Shown here: in pieces, positions 55,133 through 63,677 of the stretch
Layout: each line of letters begins with the position of its first letter
Position numbering within the stretch: position 1 is the stretch's first letter
Source of the DNA: Enterococcus raffinosus
Lineage (GTDB): Bacteria > Bacillota > Bacilli > Lactobacillales > Enterococcaceae
Assembly (NCBI RefSeq): GCF_018917525.1
Contig: NZ_JAHLOS010000006.1
Location: 62,001 to 126,000, forward strand
DNA length: 64,000 nucleotides
Direction of reading: 5' to 3'
The notes under the pieces: generated by a model
What the model saw: the letters and a program-made list of their open reading frames with translations, nothing else
Database searches by the model: none
What the model was told of the DNA's origin: nothing
Made by a program: the position numbers and the translations under genes

Positions 55133-57316
55133 TCATTCGATCAAATAACACATTTCCGTTAACATCGCCCGAATAGCTGGATTTTCAAGCGTTTCTATAT
55201 AACTTGAGAATTTTCTTGAATCAGAAAAAGCAGTTGGTAAGAAACGGAAAATTTCTTTTTTCGTATCATAACTCATCCTTGTATTTTGCAATCGCTTTAT
55301 AATTTCAGCTTCTACCAAAACATTTTGGTTAGCTTCAGCGTTATGAATGATTATCTCGATTTCTCTATCTAACGGAACGATCTTTTTTGGATCATTTACA
55401 GTATAAGTCAACTGTCTGTTTTTTTCATCATATTCAAAAATTGTTTCTGCAATATCCTCGCCTACGTGTTCAAACATGGAATAGCGATTATTTTCACCAG
55501 GAAAAACATGAACAACCATTTTATTAGGTAAAGTCTCAGGATCTTCCATGTAATCTCCGCTTAAAGGAACGATTCCGCCTGCTTTAACAAAAACTGGAAT
55601 GGAATTTATATCACGGCAAACTTTGATCTTTGTTCCACCTTGATATCTTAAGTCACTGAAGAAATCATACCATACCCCTTCAGGAAGCCAAACATCCTCT
55701 GTACTCATGTCAATATCAGCAATAGTCGGCGTAGTTATTGGTGCAACGAACATTTCACTGCCGAAAAGATATTGGTTTGGAAAATTATAAGCTTCTCTTT
55801 CATCTGGATATTGATAATACATGGGCTCGATCAAGGCCCGACCTGAAACACTGGTGTGATAATTTGCCGTATCAAGATAAGGGATTAACTTTCCACGCAA
55901 CCGCATGAAATCGCTCATTGATCGCTCGATTTGTACCGGGAAATTCCAAGGCTCTTTGCCAACAAAAGGATTGTCATAGCTATGCAAACGATTGATGGGG
56001 CTAAACACTCCGAACTGAAGCCATCTTAGTGACAACTCTGCATCATAGGAACCTTTATAATGCCCTCCAATATCGTGGCTCCACCAAGTATAACCAATAT
56101 TCGTAGCTGTTGCAGTAAAATACGGTTGGAAAGCTAAGGAATCCCAAGTAATTATCGAATCTCCTGAAAAGCCAAGGGGATAACGATGGGAACCTGGCCC
56201 GGCGTATCGTGAAAGCAGCAAACCATCATTATGATTTCTTTTACCATTATCTAGAAAATGATAATGATTCAACGCCCATAAGGGTTCGATTTTTGATTTA
56301 TCACGACTAGCCCCCTGTTGCCAATCCACCCACCAGAAATCGACTCCCTGATCTTCGATTGGGTGATGGACATCTTTGAAATAGCTTTCTCTGAAGACTG
56401 GATTATCAAAATCAAAAATAGCTGGTTCTTCTGCATCTTGATCCAGCTTCATCCTTTCGGCTACAGCTGGATAGCTGTCCTCGAAAGCACGAATCCCTGC
56501 GGCTGGATGAACATTCAAGGTAACGTGTTTGCCTCTCTCATGAAGTTCTTTCAATAATTTTTCTGGGTCTGGAAACAAGTCTTTATTCCATGAATAACCA
56601 GTCCAGGCCGAACCAAAACGTACAGGGATATCAGTTTTGTGCCAGTCCATATCAATTACTGAAACACTGATTGGAATATCCTCCTTCTCAAAACGATCCA
56701 TCAGTTGAAAATAACTTTCTTGGGTATATTTATAGTATCGGCTCCACCAGTTTCCTAACGCATATCTCGGAATCAAAGGAGTTTTTCCAGACAATCGATA
56801 GTAATCTTTTAACGCCTGACGATAATCACGCCCATAAGCAAAGTAATAGCTATCAACTGCCTGCTGATTACGAGGAATAAATTCATCCTCAAAGAGAACA
56901 AAAGAATCCGTATCATCAATATAACTGAATCCATCCTTGCTTTGAATCCCTGTTTCTAATGGAACAGCACCATCAATACCGTCTAATGTTTCAGTTGTTC
57001 CCAGTAAATTATTTTTATCTTTTTCACCAAAGTGCCATCTCGAAAAATAGGTGCCGTAATTATATTTTGCATCAATATACAAATTTGATGCCGTAAACTT
57101 TCCACCATCATAATAAAGATGAAAAGAATCCGTTTCGATTTCTATTAGATGGCCACCATTGTTTTCTTTAACTGTGTAGTCTACTTCACCAAGATCTCGA
57201 TTTTGAACAAATTGAGTTGGACGATCTTCAAACTTTCCTGTTTTTGAATATTCTAGACGGCATAGTTTATTAGTAATTATCGTAAAACGATAGTCTGCCC
57301 CTTGAACAACGTTCAT
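55133..57316 (-). CDS. GH31 family glycoside hydrolase (alpha-glycosidase)
   Basis: A 727-residue cytoplasmic enzyme with no signal peptide. The N-terminal beta-sandwich precedes the TIM barrel, where the nucleophile Asp is in FWWVDWQQG and the acid/base Asp in GFSGDSIITW. SVIDMDWHKTD and the late WWSHDIGGHYKG are further GH31 landmarks. The WWVDWQQG form differs from the common DMNEP, so the preferred linkage is uncertain (alpha-glucoside or other). It would act on the sugar phosphorylated by the PTS. GGAGG precedes the ATG. Confidence 0.88.
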   Translation of the reverse strand: MNVVQGADYRFTIITNKLCRLEYSKTGKFEDRPTQFVQNRDLGEVDYTVKENNGGHLIEIETDSFHLYYDGGKFTASNLYIDAKYNYGTYFSRWHFGEKDKNNLLGTTETLDGIDGAVPLETGIQSKDGFSYIDDTDSFVLFEDEFIPRNQQAVDSYYFAYGRDYRQALKDYYRLSGKTPLIPRYALGNWWSRYYKYTQESYFQLMDRFEKEDIPISVSVIDMDWHKTDIPVRFGSAWTGYSWNKDLFPDPEKLLKELHERGKHVTLNVHPAAGIRAFEDSYPAVAERMKLDQDAEEPAIFDFDNPVFRESYFKDVHHPIEDQGVDFWWVDWQQGASRDKSKIEPLWALNHYHFLDNGKRNHNDGLLLSRYAGPGSHRYPLGFSGDSIITWDSLAFQPYFTATATNIGYTWWSHDIGGHYKGSYDAELSLRWLQFGVFSPINRLHSYDNPFVGKEPWNFPVQIERSMSDFMRLRGKLIPYLDTANYHTSVSGRALIEPMYYQYPDEREAYNFPNQYLFGSEMFVAPITTPTIADIDMSTEDVWLPEGVWYDFFSDLRYQGGTKIKVCRDINSIPVFVKAGGIVPLSGDYMEDPETLPNKMVVHVFPGENNRYSMFEHVGEDIAETIFEYDEKNRQLTYTVNDPKKIVPLDREIEIIIHNAEANQNVLVEAEIIKRLQNTRMSYDTKKEIFRFLPTAFSDSRKFSSYIETLENPAIRAMLTEMCYLIE

Positions 57317-57770
57317 GCTTCATCCTCCTTAAGCACCAAATCCTTAATGATTTGTGTTACTCCATTATGATCATTTAATTTGTAAGATAGTTAGTCGCTT
57401 ACTTAACAGACGACATTGAATTTTCTAATACTGCGATATGCCAGACGTTTTGCTTCATTTTAAAATCGTTTACTTGATCCCCAACTGCTAGTAAATTCCC
57501 CGTGAGAACACTTAATATTTTGCGATCTGCTTGATTGCTTCATAATTATAGATGCCTTGATTGGCACCTTCAAAAAGTATTTATTTGTTTGAACATCGAA
57601 AATTTTTCTAATCCCATAGCATTTAAAGTAAAGACGGTCTGAGCAATTGCTCCCTTAACTCCCTTGGTGGAAGCCTTTAGAATGGCACGGATATTTTATG
57701 GAGAAACCCAATCTTTTAAATTTGATAGCGCACCCTTTAGATCAATCCCGATTAATTCAATTACATTCAT
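57313..57770 (-). pseudogene. Decayed HAD-superfamily (Cof-type) sugar phosphatase
   Basis: The minus-strand sequence begins as a Cof phosphatase (MNVIELIGIDLKGALS; the catalytic DxDGT is ruined). It hits an early stop after WVSP, continues NIRAILKASTKGVK, and is broken by more stops. It then resumes with the C-terminal GDQVNDFKMKQ and SMSSVK before another stop and a frameshift into NGVTQIIKDLVLKED. About 300 bases of the middle are missing. Its stop once overlapped the GH31 start. The family's usual product is a sugar-phosphate phosphatase. Confidence 0.8.
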
Positions 57771-57772
57771 TT

Positions 57773-58606
57773 TTACGCTGGTTTCAAAATTCCGAAAAAC
57801 GCTCCCAGCATTGAAACTGCAATCAGCAACACGATGATTTTTGTAGTTGTCCATTTTTTATTGCCAATCAATTTATAAACCATGATTGTTAACAAAACCG
57901 GCAGCAGTGCGGGCATAATCTTATCTAACACATCTGTCTGAAGTGGGAGTTTTACCGCACCTGTCTTAAAGGTCAAGCCTGTTTGAACTTTGACCGCTGT
58001 TGAGATTAAAGCACCTACGACAGTTAAGCCCATTACCGAAGCCGCTTCAGTAAAAATCGTCAGTTTTTCACCCAAGGTAGTCACCAGTTTTACTCCAGAT
58101 GAGTATCCTAGATCCCAAAGTTTTAATTTTACAAAAGCAAAAATCAGATTGAATACTAACCAAATAACTGCACCGATAGGGTTGCCTTCCAGTGCCATAT
58201 AGCCAGAGATCGACCCTAAAATAGTTGGAATCAAGATCCAGATCAAGGTATCTCCAATACCGGCAAAGGGACCCATTAAGGAAGTTTTTAATGATTGAAC
58301 TGAATCAATGGATTTTCCGCCATCTCGTTCCTCGATGGCTAAGCTGGCACCTAAAATAATATTAGCCATCGCCGTTGTAGTATTAAAATATTTAAAATGA
58401 TTATTTAAAGATTCGATGTATTCGAGATCATTTGGATAAATCTTTCGTAAAGCTTTGTTGAGTGAAAAAACGACAGCCGGTCCTTGCTGTGTTTCGTAAT
58501 TGAAGTTGTTAACCCCCATAAACATATAACGCAGCGCGGCCTTGTGACGGTCTCTTTTTGTCAGAATCGATTCATTCGATTGGTTTCCTTTAATATTATT
58601 CATCAT
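57773..58606 (-). CDS. Mannose-family PTS enzyme IID
   Basis: A 277-residue membrane component with the IID hallmarks RDRHKAALRYMFMGVNNFNYE, GPFAGIGDTLIW and several C-terminal helices. Translation probably begins at the ATG at 58606, eight bases after GGAAGG and within the 3' end of IIC. With IIC it forms the sugar channel. Confidence 0.9.
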   Translation of the reverse strand: MMNNIKGNQSNESILTKRDRHKAALRYMFMGVNNFNYETQQGPAVVFSLNKALRKIYPNDLEYIESLNNHFKYFNTTTAMANIILGASLAIEERDGGKSIDSVQSLKTSLMGPFAGIGDTLIWILIPTILGSISGYMALEGNPIGAVIWLVFNLIFAFVKLKLWDLGYSSGVKLVTTLGEKLTIFTEAASVMGLTVVGALISTAVKVQTGLTFKTGAVKLPLQTDVLDKIMPALLPVLLTIMVYKLIGNKKWTTTKIIVLLIAVSMLGAFFGILKPA

Positions 58607-59387
58607 AGTCATCGCCTTCCATCTGGGTATTAAGCATTCCATTGGATACAGTTGTCGCTTTATTCAGTTCTATATTAAAAATGAAATATGCTGCACTAAA
58701 ACCCAATAGACCGATTGCTAGAACAGGCAAATTCAAATACGCTGAAAAGACAAAACCTACAACTAAAAAGGTCAGATATTTTTTTGCCGGCATGTAATGA
58801 AGTAACAAAGCGACTCCGACCACAGGGAGCATCCCGCCGGCGATATTTAGTCCCTCCGTCATCCATTTTGGAATAACCTCTAAAATAAGTTCAACAGCAT
58901 CTGTCCCGAAAAATACCATGAGTGTAGTTGGTATAATTTGTTTTAAAGCAAAACAGATAGGGCCAACACACAACCATAAGTTCATTTTTCTGAATTGTCC
59001 TGCGTTCGCAGCTTCTTTTGCTTTCATCGCAAAGACCGTGTTAACCATTTTCACTAACACATCCAATTGGATCGCCAGCATTCCTACTGGGAGGCCAACC
59101 GCTAATGCGGCACCTGTTCCAACACCAGCTCGCACTGCTACGAAAGTTCCGATAATTGTAGCTAATCCATAATCTGGAACCGATGATCCACCTAGTCCGG
59201 CGACTCCAAGATTCATCAATTGAAATGTCCCTGCTATGATCATCGCTGTTTGCATATCACCCATAATCAAACCTGCAAACAAACCAACAATCGCAGGAAA
59301 ACCAGTCATCACAGCGATTCCTTGAACATCTAACGTCATAACAACCGCCAATAGTATAATCAAAATATTTTGTAATAAATCCGGCAT
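58596..59387 (-). CDS. Mannose-family PTS enzyme IIC
   Basis: A 263-residue permease with about eight helices, including VGLFAGLIMGDMQTAMIIAG and FQLMNLGVAGLGGSSVPDYG, the conserved IIC core. It moves the hexose across the membrane together with IID. It lies 54 bases after IIB, and a GAGAGGAAG site precedes the start. Confidence 0.9.
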   Translation of the reverse strand: MPDLLQNILIILLAVVMTLDVQGIAVMTGFPAIVGLFAGLIMGDMQTAMIIAGTFQLMNLGVAGLGGSSVPDYGLATIIGTFVAVRAGVGTGAALAVGLPVGMLAIQLDVLVKMVNTVFAMKAKEAANAGQFRKMNLWLCVGPICFALKQIIPTTLMVFFGTDAVELILEVIPKWMTEGLNIAGGMLPVVGVALLLHYMPAKKYLTFLVVGFVFSAYLNLPVLAIGLLGFSAAYFIFNIELNKATTVSNGMLNTQMEGDDYDE

Positions 59388-59441
59388 TTTTAACTTCCTC
59401 TCTTTTCGTTTATATCCTTATAAAGAAGCGTTTTCAATTTC

Positions 59442-59912
59442 TTAATTAGAATTATATGGTTCATCTTGATCATCAGGTACGTATTTAATAAATACAGGAA
59501 CTCCTAGACTTTTGAGTTTTTCAATATCTGTCTTTTCTTGGTCCGTTAATGAAATGAATTTTGAAATTTTTTCTTTTCCTTCAGCATCAAACATGATTCC
59601 TAAATCGACTCGCGGAATCTCAATTCCGGCTTCAATAAATTTAATTAAAATATCTGGTTCTCTAACAATCAGAAAAACTTTTTGGTTATCGTAATTTCCA
59701 TTTTTAAAATTATGAATCGCCTTTTCTGTATCAATGATACTCATTCCAGTTCCAGTCGGTTTAGATAAGCGCATCGCAGCTTTTTGTACCTCGTCTTGGC
59801 TGACTAAATCATCAACAACCATATATCGCTTAGGTTGGATGTGTGCAAACCATTGATTAACAACAATTCCGTGAATCATCCTCTGATCAATTCGAGCAAC
59901 AGCAATCGGCAT
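59442..59912 (-). CDS. Mannose-family PTS enzyme IIB
   Basis: A 156-residue phosphotransfer domain. His14 in RIDQRMIHGIVVNQW is the phosphorylated residue, and VDDLVSQDEVQKAAMRLSKP is a conserved region. It passes phosphate from IIA to the sugar. First gene of the operon, behind AAGGAGG and the operator and promoter at 59934-59992. Confidence 0.92.
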   Translation of the reverse strand: MPIAVARIDQRMIHGIVVNQWFAHIQPKRYMVVDDLVSQDEVQKAAMRLSKPTGTGMSIIDTEKAIHNFKNGNYDNQKVFLIVREPDILIKFIEAGIEIPRVDLGIMFDAEGKEKISKFISLTDQEKTDIEKLKSLGVPVFIKYVPDDQDEPYNSN

Positions 59913-59933
59913 AACAATTCCTCCTTAATTTTT

Positions 59934-59951
59934 AAGTTTAACGTTAAACTT
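59934..59951. promoter_or_regulatory. LacI-type operator 1 (perfect palindrome)
   Basis: AAGTTTAACGTTAAACTT is a perfect 18-base palindrome with a central CG, downstream of the -10 element, where a repressor would block transcription. Confidence 0.8.
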
Positions 59952-59963
59952 GAATATGAACTT

Positions 59964-59992
59964 ATTATAGAATATGAAAGCCCTTTTATCAA
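59964..59992 (-). promoter_or_regulatory. Promoter of the PTS/GH31 operon
   Basis: On the minus strand TTGATA and TATAAT are separated by exactly 17 bases. It lies between the two operators and about 50 bases before the IIB start. Confidence 0.75.
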
Positions 59993-60124
59993 GAGGTTTT
60001 TTTATTTTTCTAAAATAAGCTTAAATCCGCTGATATATCAGTATTTACATCAAGAGGATTTAATGTTTTAAGCGAAAATATTCTTAAACAAATGGATTTA
60101 TTCAAATTGTAAAATTCAAAATCT

Positions 60125-60142
60125 AAGTTTAACGTAAAACTT
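60125..60142. promoter_or_regulatory. LacI-type operator 2
   Basis: AAGTTTAACGTAAAACTT differs from operator 1 at one base. It is centred 191 bases from it, upstream of the promoter, which suits repression by DNA looping. Confidence 0.7.
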
Positions 60143-60175
60143 GGATTATTAGGAATTCTGAGCAAAAAAAATAAT

Positions 60176-60202
60176 ATCCATCAATCTTAATGACTGATGG
60201 AT
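60176..60202 (-). terminator. Terminator of nox
   Basis: On the minus strand ATCCATCA pairs with TGATGGAT around an eleven-base loop and is followed by an A/T stretch with eight T residues. Confidence 0.7.
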
Positions 60203-60209
60203 ACTATTT

Positions 60210-61541
60210 TTATTCTGCGCTTAATGCGGCCATTGTGATGTAATTGTATGGCTGATTAAAGTGTGGCAAGAAGAAAATATCTAATAGTTTCAGCTTATCG
60301 ATGGTTACTTGCTCTTCAATAGCAAGTGAGAACATATGGATCACACCTGAGATATCTTCTGTTGATGATAATTGTGCACCAACTACACGACGAGAGCTTT
60401 CTTCATAGACAATCCGTATTTTAACTTTTGCATTTTGTTTCATAAAACCTGGCCGCTGCAGATCTTCAAAGTCTGTATACTTCACAGCAATGCCATTTTT
60501 AGCCGCTGCTTCTACTGACAAGCCCGTTGAAACCATATGCAAGCCGAAAATCGAGATTCCATTTGAGCCCTGTACACCAGTCGATTCTAGCGCCACACCT
60601 CCAACATTGTACCCCGCCACAATACCTGAACGTACAGCGTTGGTTGCTAGTGCGATATAGGTCGTATCTTGTAGGGCATTGGAATAAATCGTTGCGCAAT
60701 CACCTACAGCATAGACATTCGGATCGCTAGTTTGCTGGTGAAGGTCAACCAAATAAGCACCGTTTTTAAATAGTTCTAAATGGTCTTTACCCAGTTCGTT
60801 ATTTGGTAAGAAGCCGATCGCATTGATCACTAGGTCAACACTATATTCACCTTTATCTGTTACGATTGATTCAACTTTTACTTCGCCTTTATATTCTTTA
60901 GCTAATTCCCCAAAGTGCAGGTCAATTCCGTGCTCGCTTAAAATCGTATCCATATCATCAGTAAACCATTTATCATAATAACTCGGTAATGAGCGCTCCA
61001 TCGCATCAAAAAGTAATACATTTTTACCGCGACGCTTAGCTGCCTCAGCTATTTCTACACCGATATAGCCTGCCCCGATTACTGCAACATTTTGAATATT
61101 ATCTGCGCTTAAAATTTCATCAACAGCTTTTCCGTCTTGGAAACGTTTTAAGAAATGTATATTTTCTAAATCACGTCCAGGAACTTTGGGAGAAATTGGT
61201 ACGGAGCCGGTTGCCAAAATCAATTTATCGTAGTCTTCAACAAAGGTTTCACCAGATTTTGCTACGCAATGCACCTCTTTTTTATCATAGTCAATTCGAT
61301 CGACAGTTGTTTCTATTGAGATTCGAGCGCCTTTACTTTCGAAATCTTCACGTTTTGTATAAAATAAGCCCTCATAAGAATCAATTTGACGTCCTACCCA
61401 CAGTGCTGTTCCACAACCTAAATAGCTAAGATTGTTGTTTCGGTCAATCATTACTACTTCTTGATCTGGAAAATTATCCAAAAGTGTGTTTGCTGCTGCA
61501 ATTCCAGCATGATTTGTACCTACAATTACTGTTTTTGTCAT
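60210..61541 (-). CDS. nox: Water-forming NADH oxidase
   Basis: A 443-residue flavoprotein of the peroxide-reductase family that reduces O2 to water with NADH, regenerating NAD under air. The FAD fold begins VIVGTNHAGIAAAN; the single redox cysteine (Cys43, as sulfenic acid) is in YLGCGTALWVG. The NADH fold is VIGAGYIGVEIAEAA and the final FAD box YAVGDCATIY. AGGAGG precedes the ATG. Divergent from a Crp/Fnr-type regulator. Confidence 0.93.
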   Translation of the reverse strand: MTKTVIVGTNHAGIAAANTLLDNFPDQEVVMIDRNNNLSYLGCGTALWVGRQIDSYEGLFYTKREDFESKGARISIETTVDRIDYDKKEVHCVAKSGETFVEDYDKLILATGSVPISPKVPGRDLENIHFLKRFQDGKAVDEILSADNIQNVAVIGAGYIGVEIAEAAKRRGKNVLLFDAMERSLPSYYDKWFTDDMDTILSEHGIDLHFGELAKEYKGEVKVESIVTDKGEYSVDLVINAIGFLPNNELGKDHLELFKNGAYLVDLHQQTSDPNVYAVGDCATIYSNALQDTTYIALATNAVRSGIVAGYNVGGVALESTGVQGSNGISIFGLHMVSTGLSVEAAAKNGIAVKYTDFEDLQRPGFMKQNAKVKIRIVYEESSRRVVGAQLSSTEDISGVIHMFSLAIEEQVTIDKLKLLDIFFLPHFNQPYNYITMAALSAE

Positions 61542-61866
61542 TCATTCTACCTCCTAATTTTTGAAAGCATTTACATTACAATTATGATTGTAACATACTT
61601 CACGAATGGCATTTAAAAAAATGCAAATAATTTAAAATAATTTTCAAAAAGGTATTAATATTGATTTGAACAGCTAAATCGTCTTTTTAACAACAGAAAT
61701 ACTTTCTTAGAGGAAATACGTTTTTACTCTTTCTATACTCTAAAGTAAGAAACAGGTACATCTATTAGATTTTTGGAATTGCGTTTTCTCTTTTAAAGCT
61801 TTAAACCAAGATTCATAGTAAAATGAGAGTGAAATCTTTTTATCTGAAAGAAATGAGGCGAAATAG
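61542..61866. other. Divergent intergenic region between nox and the Crp/Fnr-type gene
   Basis: A 325-base AT-rich region without a gene. It holds a palindrome at 61576-61593 near nox and a TAAAAT that may be a -10 for the regulator. No further repeat or RNA gene is visible. Confidence 0.6.
61576..61593. promoter_or_regulatory. Palindrome in the nox promoter region
   Basis: TTACAAT and ATTGTAA are perfect arms around four bases, 35 bases before the nox start and overlapping a TACAAT that could be its -10. The N4 spacing equals that of FNR-type sites, and a Crp/Fnr-type gene is divergent here. Confidence 0.5.
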
Positions 61867-62538
61867 ATGGAGACTGGCTTGGAAAAGCACCACCTTGATT
61901 TACTGGACAGGTATGGTTTATTAGATCACCAATCTGTTTGTAGAGTTCAACAATTCGATTCAGGAGAAACCATTTTTGCTCAAGGTGTGGAGTATAAATA
62001 TATTATGATCGTTGTTTCTGGAAAAGCAAAGGTGTGTACTAGTGCTCCTAGTGGAAAGGATTTGGTCTTAGCCTATTATCTTTCTAGCGGATTGATTGGT
62101 GATGTTGAACTGATGTCCGATACCACTTACGCGACCGCATCGGTTATCACTCTTTCAGCCTTTGAGTGTATTATTGTTCCCTTTCAAGACAATCAAGATT
62201 CGATGTTTAAAAATCTGACTTTTATGACTACACTAGCAAAAGGACTGTCAGAAAACCTGATCAGCAGTTCTTACAACTACACTTCGAATGCTCTTTATTC
62301 TGGAGAGCAGCGTCTTTGTACTTATATTTTACAAGGGGCCTATAAAAATTACTTCTTTGATAATTTGACTGATGTGGCCGCCACGATTGGGATTAGCTAT
62401 CGTCATTTGCTTCGTCTGTTGAATAAACTATGTGATGACGCTATTTTAAAACGGGAAAAACGCAGATTTCAAATACTCGATAAAGAACAGCTTGTTCAGC
62501 GCTCATCAGAAGCGGAATATTTTACAAAGAATCACTGA
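61867..62538 (+). CDS. Crp/Fnr-family transcriptional regulator (YeiL-like)
   Basis: A 223-residue regulator. The cyclic-nucleotide-like beta-roll spans about 27-115 (FDSGETIFAQGVEYKYIMIV, SGLIGDVELM). The helix-turn-helix is in LTDVAATIGISYRHLLRLLNKL near 170-191. There is no N-terminal FNR-type Fe-S cysteine cluster; three scattered cysteines (near 20, 57 and 93) do not form one. It may control nox, given the divergent layout and palindrome; ligand unknown. Confidence 0.87.
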   Translation: METGLEKHHLDLLDRYGLLDHQSVCRVQQFDSGETIFAQGVEYKYIMIVVSGKAKVCTSAPSGKDLVLAYYLSSGLIGDVELMSDTTYATASVITLSAFECIIVPFQDNQDSMFKNLTFMTTLAKGLSENLISSSYNYTSNALYSGEQRLCTYILQGAYKNYFFDNLTDVAATIGISYRHLLRLLNKLCDDAILKREKRRFQILDKEQLVQRSSEAEYFTKNH

Positions 62539-62545
62539 TAAAAAA

Positions 62546-62587
62546 AATAAGCCATTCGTCTCTCCTGTTATGAGTCGAATGGCTTAT
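62546..62587. terminator. Bidirectional terminator
   Basis: A 13-bp stem AATAAGCCATTCG with an eighteen-base loop. The T run is strong on the minus strand (for the SRPBCC gene) and weak on the plus strand. Confidence 0.75.
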
Positions 62588-62639
62588 TCACTACTGTCTT
62601 TCAGTAATTTATTGCGAGCTATTCTTCAAAAAACATTGC

Positions 62640-63047
62640 TTATTCTTTATTTGCTAAATAATTAGTCAAATCATCTACATATCGTTTCTGTTGCTTAGTT
62701 AAATAGCTTTTCACAAAAGGCTTCATATAAATTTTTTTTGGAGAGACATCCTCAAGGAAATGAATTTTAGTCTTTGTCTTTGACAATGATTGAAACTCTC
62801 CAATCCATTTTCCGCTAATATTCTCATTATCCATTGTAAAAGCGTACAGTTTTAGTGGTTCATAGGCTGTTATCACAAATTTCGTTGGAAAGCCTTGATT
62901 CGTATATTCAATAAACACCTTTTTATCTTCTAAAACCTCAATTTTGCTAAGATCACTACGCCATTCTGCGTTCCTCAAGTCTGTTACAATATGCCAAATG
63001 GTTTCAATCGGTTCATTAAAGACAGCCTCAATTGTTGTTTTCACCAT
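62640..63047 (-). CDS. SRPBCC-fold protein
   Basis: A 135-residue START/Bet v1-like ligand-binding fold: ETIWHIVTDLRNAEWRSDLSKIEV at the start, then alternating strands ending in a long helix (KRYVDDLTNYLANKE). Members bind lipids, polyketides or other hydrophobic ligands; none can be assigned here. GGGGTGG precedes the ATG. Confidence 0.8.
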   Translation of the reverse strand: MVKTTIEAVFNEPIETIWHIVTDLRNAEWRSDLSKIEVLEDKKVFIEYTNQGFPTKFVITAYEPLKLYAFTMDNENISGKWIGEFQSLSKTKTKIHFLEDVSPKKIYMKPFVKSYLTKQQKRYVDDLTNYLANKE

Positions 63048-63151
63048 GATTATCCACCCCTCTCAGTTCATTTTAACTTTTTTGAAAGAAAAGAACCTCT
63101 CAATCTGTGTCCAAAATGACGAGCTTTTCTAAAAAGGAGTGGAAAAAAATT

Positions 63152-63658
63152 TTACCAGAACTCTTTAATGAACTGTTCTCTTCGCTCAGCATTTTTATGA
63201 TAGTTCTCTGGATTTCTTTGATAGTAATCCTGATGTTCTGCTTCTGCCGGATAAAAGGTTGAGGCTTCCTCAATTTGAGTCACGATTGGTTGGTCAAAAT
63301 GTCCGCTATTTTGAAGAGCAGTGCGACTCGCTTCAGCGACTTTCTTTTGCTGCTCATTAAAATAATAAATCACTGGGCGATAGCTACTTCCGCGATCTTC
63401 AAACTGACCAAAGGCATCGGTTGGATCGGTTTGCTGCCAATAGATCTCTACTAATTCTTCATAGGATATCAATTCAGGATCAAAAATAATTTCAACTGCC
63501 TCTGTATGTCCAGTTTTTCCGCTTTTTACTTCCAAATAGCTAGGATTTTCTGTTTCTCCGCCGGTATAACCTGAAATAACTGACTCAATACCTGGCAGAC
63601 TATCAAAAGGTTTGACCATACACCAGAAACATCCACCTGCAAAAATTGCTCTTTCCAT
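63152..63658 (-). CDS. msrA: Peptide methionine sulfoxide reductase A
   Basis: A 168-residue enzyme that reduces the S-sulfoxide of methionine in oxidised proteins. The catalytic Cys10 is in AGGCFWCM, and [16 protein letters not shown] and [11 protein letters not shown] are conserved. The ending [12 protein letters not shown] fits the family. There is no fused MsrB. It follows the methionine-type transporter lipoprotein gene by 19 bases. Confidence 0.93.
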   Translation of the reverse strand: MERAIFAGGCFWCMVKPFDSLPGIESVISGYTGGETENPSYLEVKSGKTGHTEAVEIIFDPELISYEELVEIYWQQTDPTDAFGQFEDRGSSYRPVIYYFNEQQKKVAEASRTALQNSGHFDQPIVTQIEEASTFYPAEAEHQDYYQRNPENYHKNAERREQFIKEFW

Positions 63659-63677
63659 CTACATCACCTATTCTTTC

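Noticed and set aside
59425-59436. A cre-like sequence (GAAGCGTTTTCA) between IIB and IIC genes
   Set aside because: It has a mismatch at a conserved position and sits inside the operon, far from the promoter; too weak to call.
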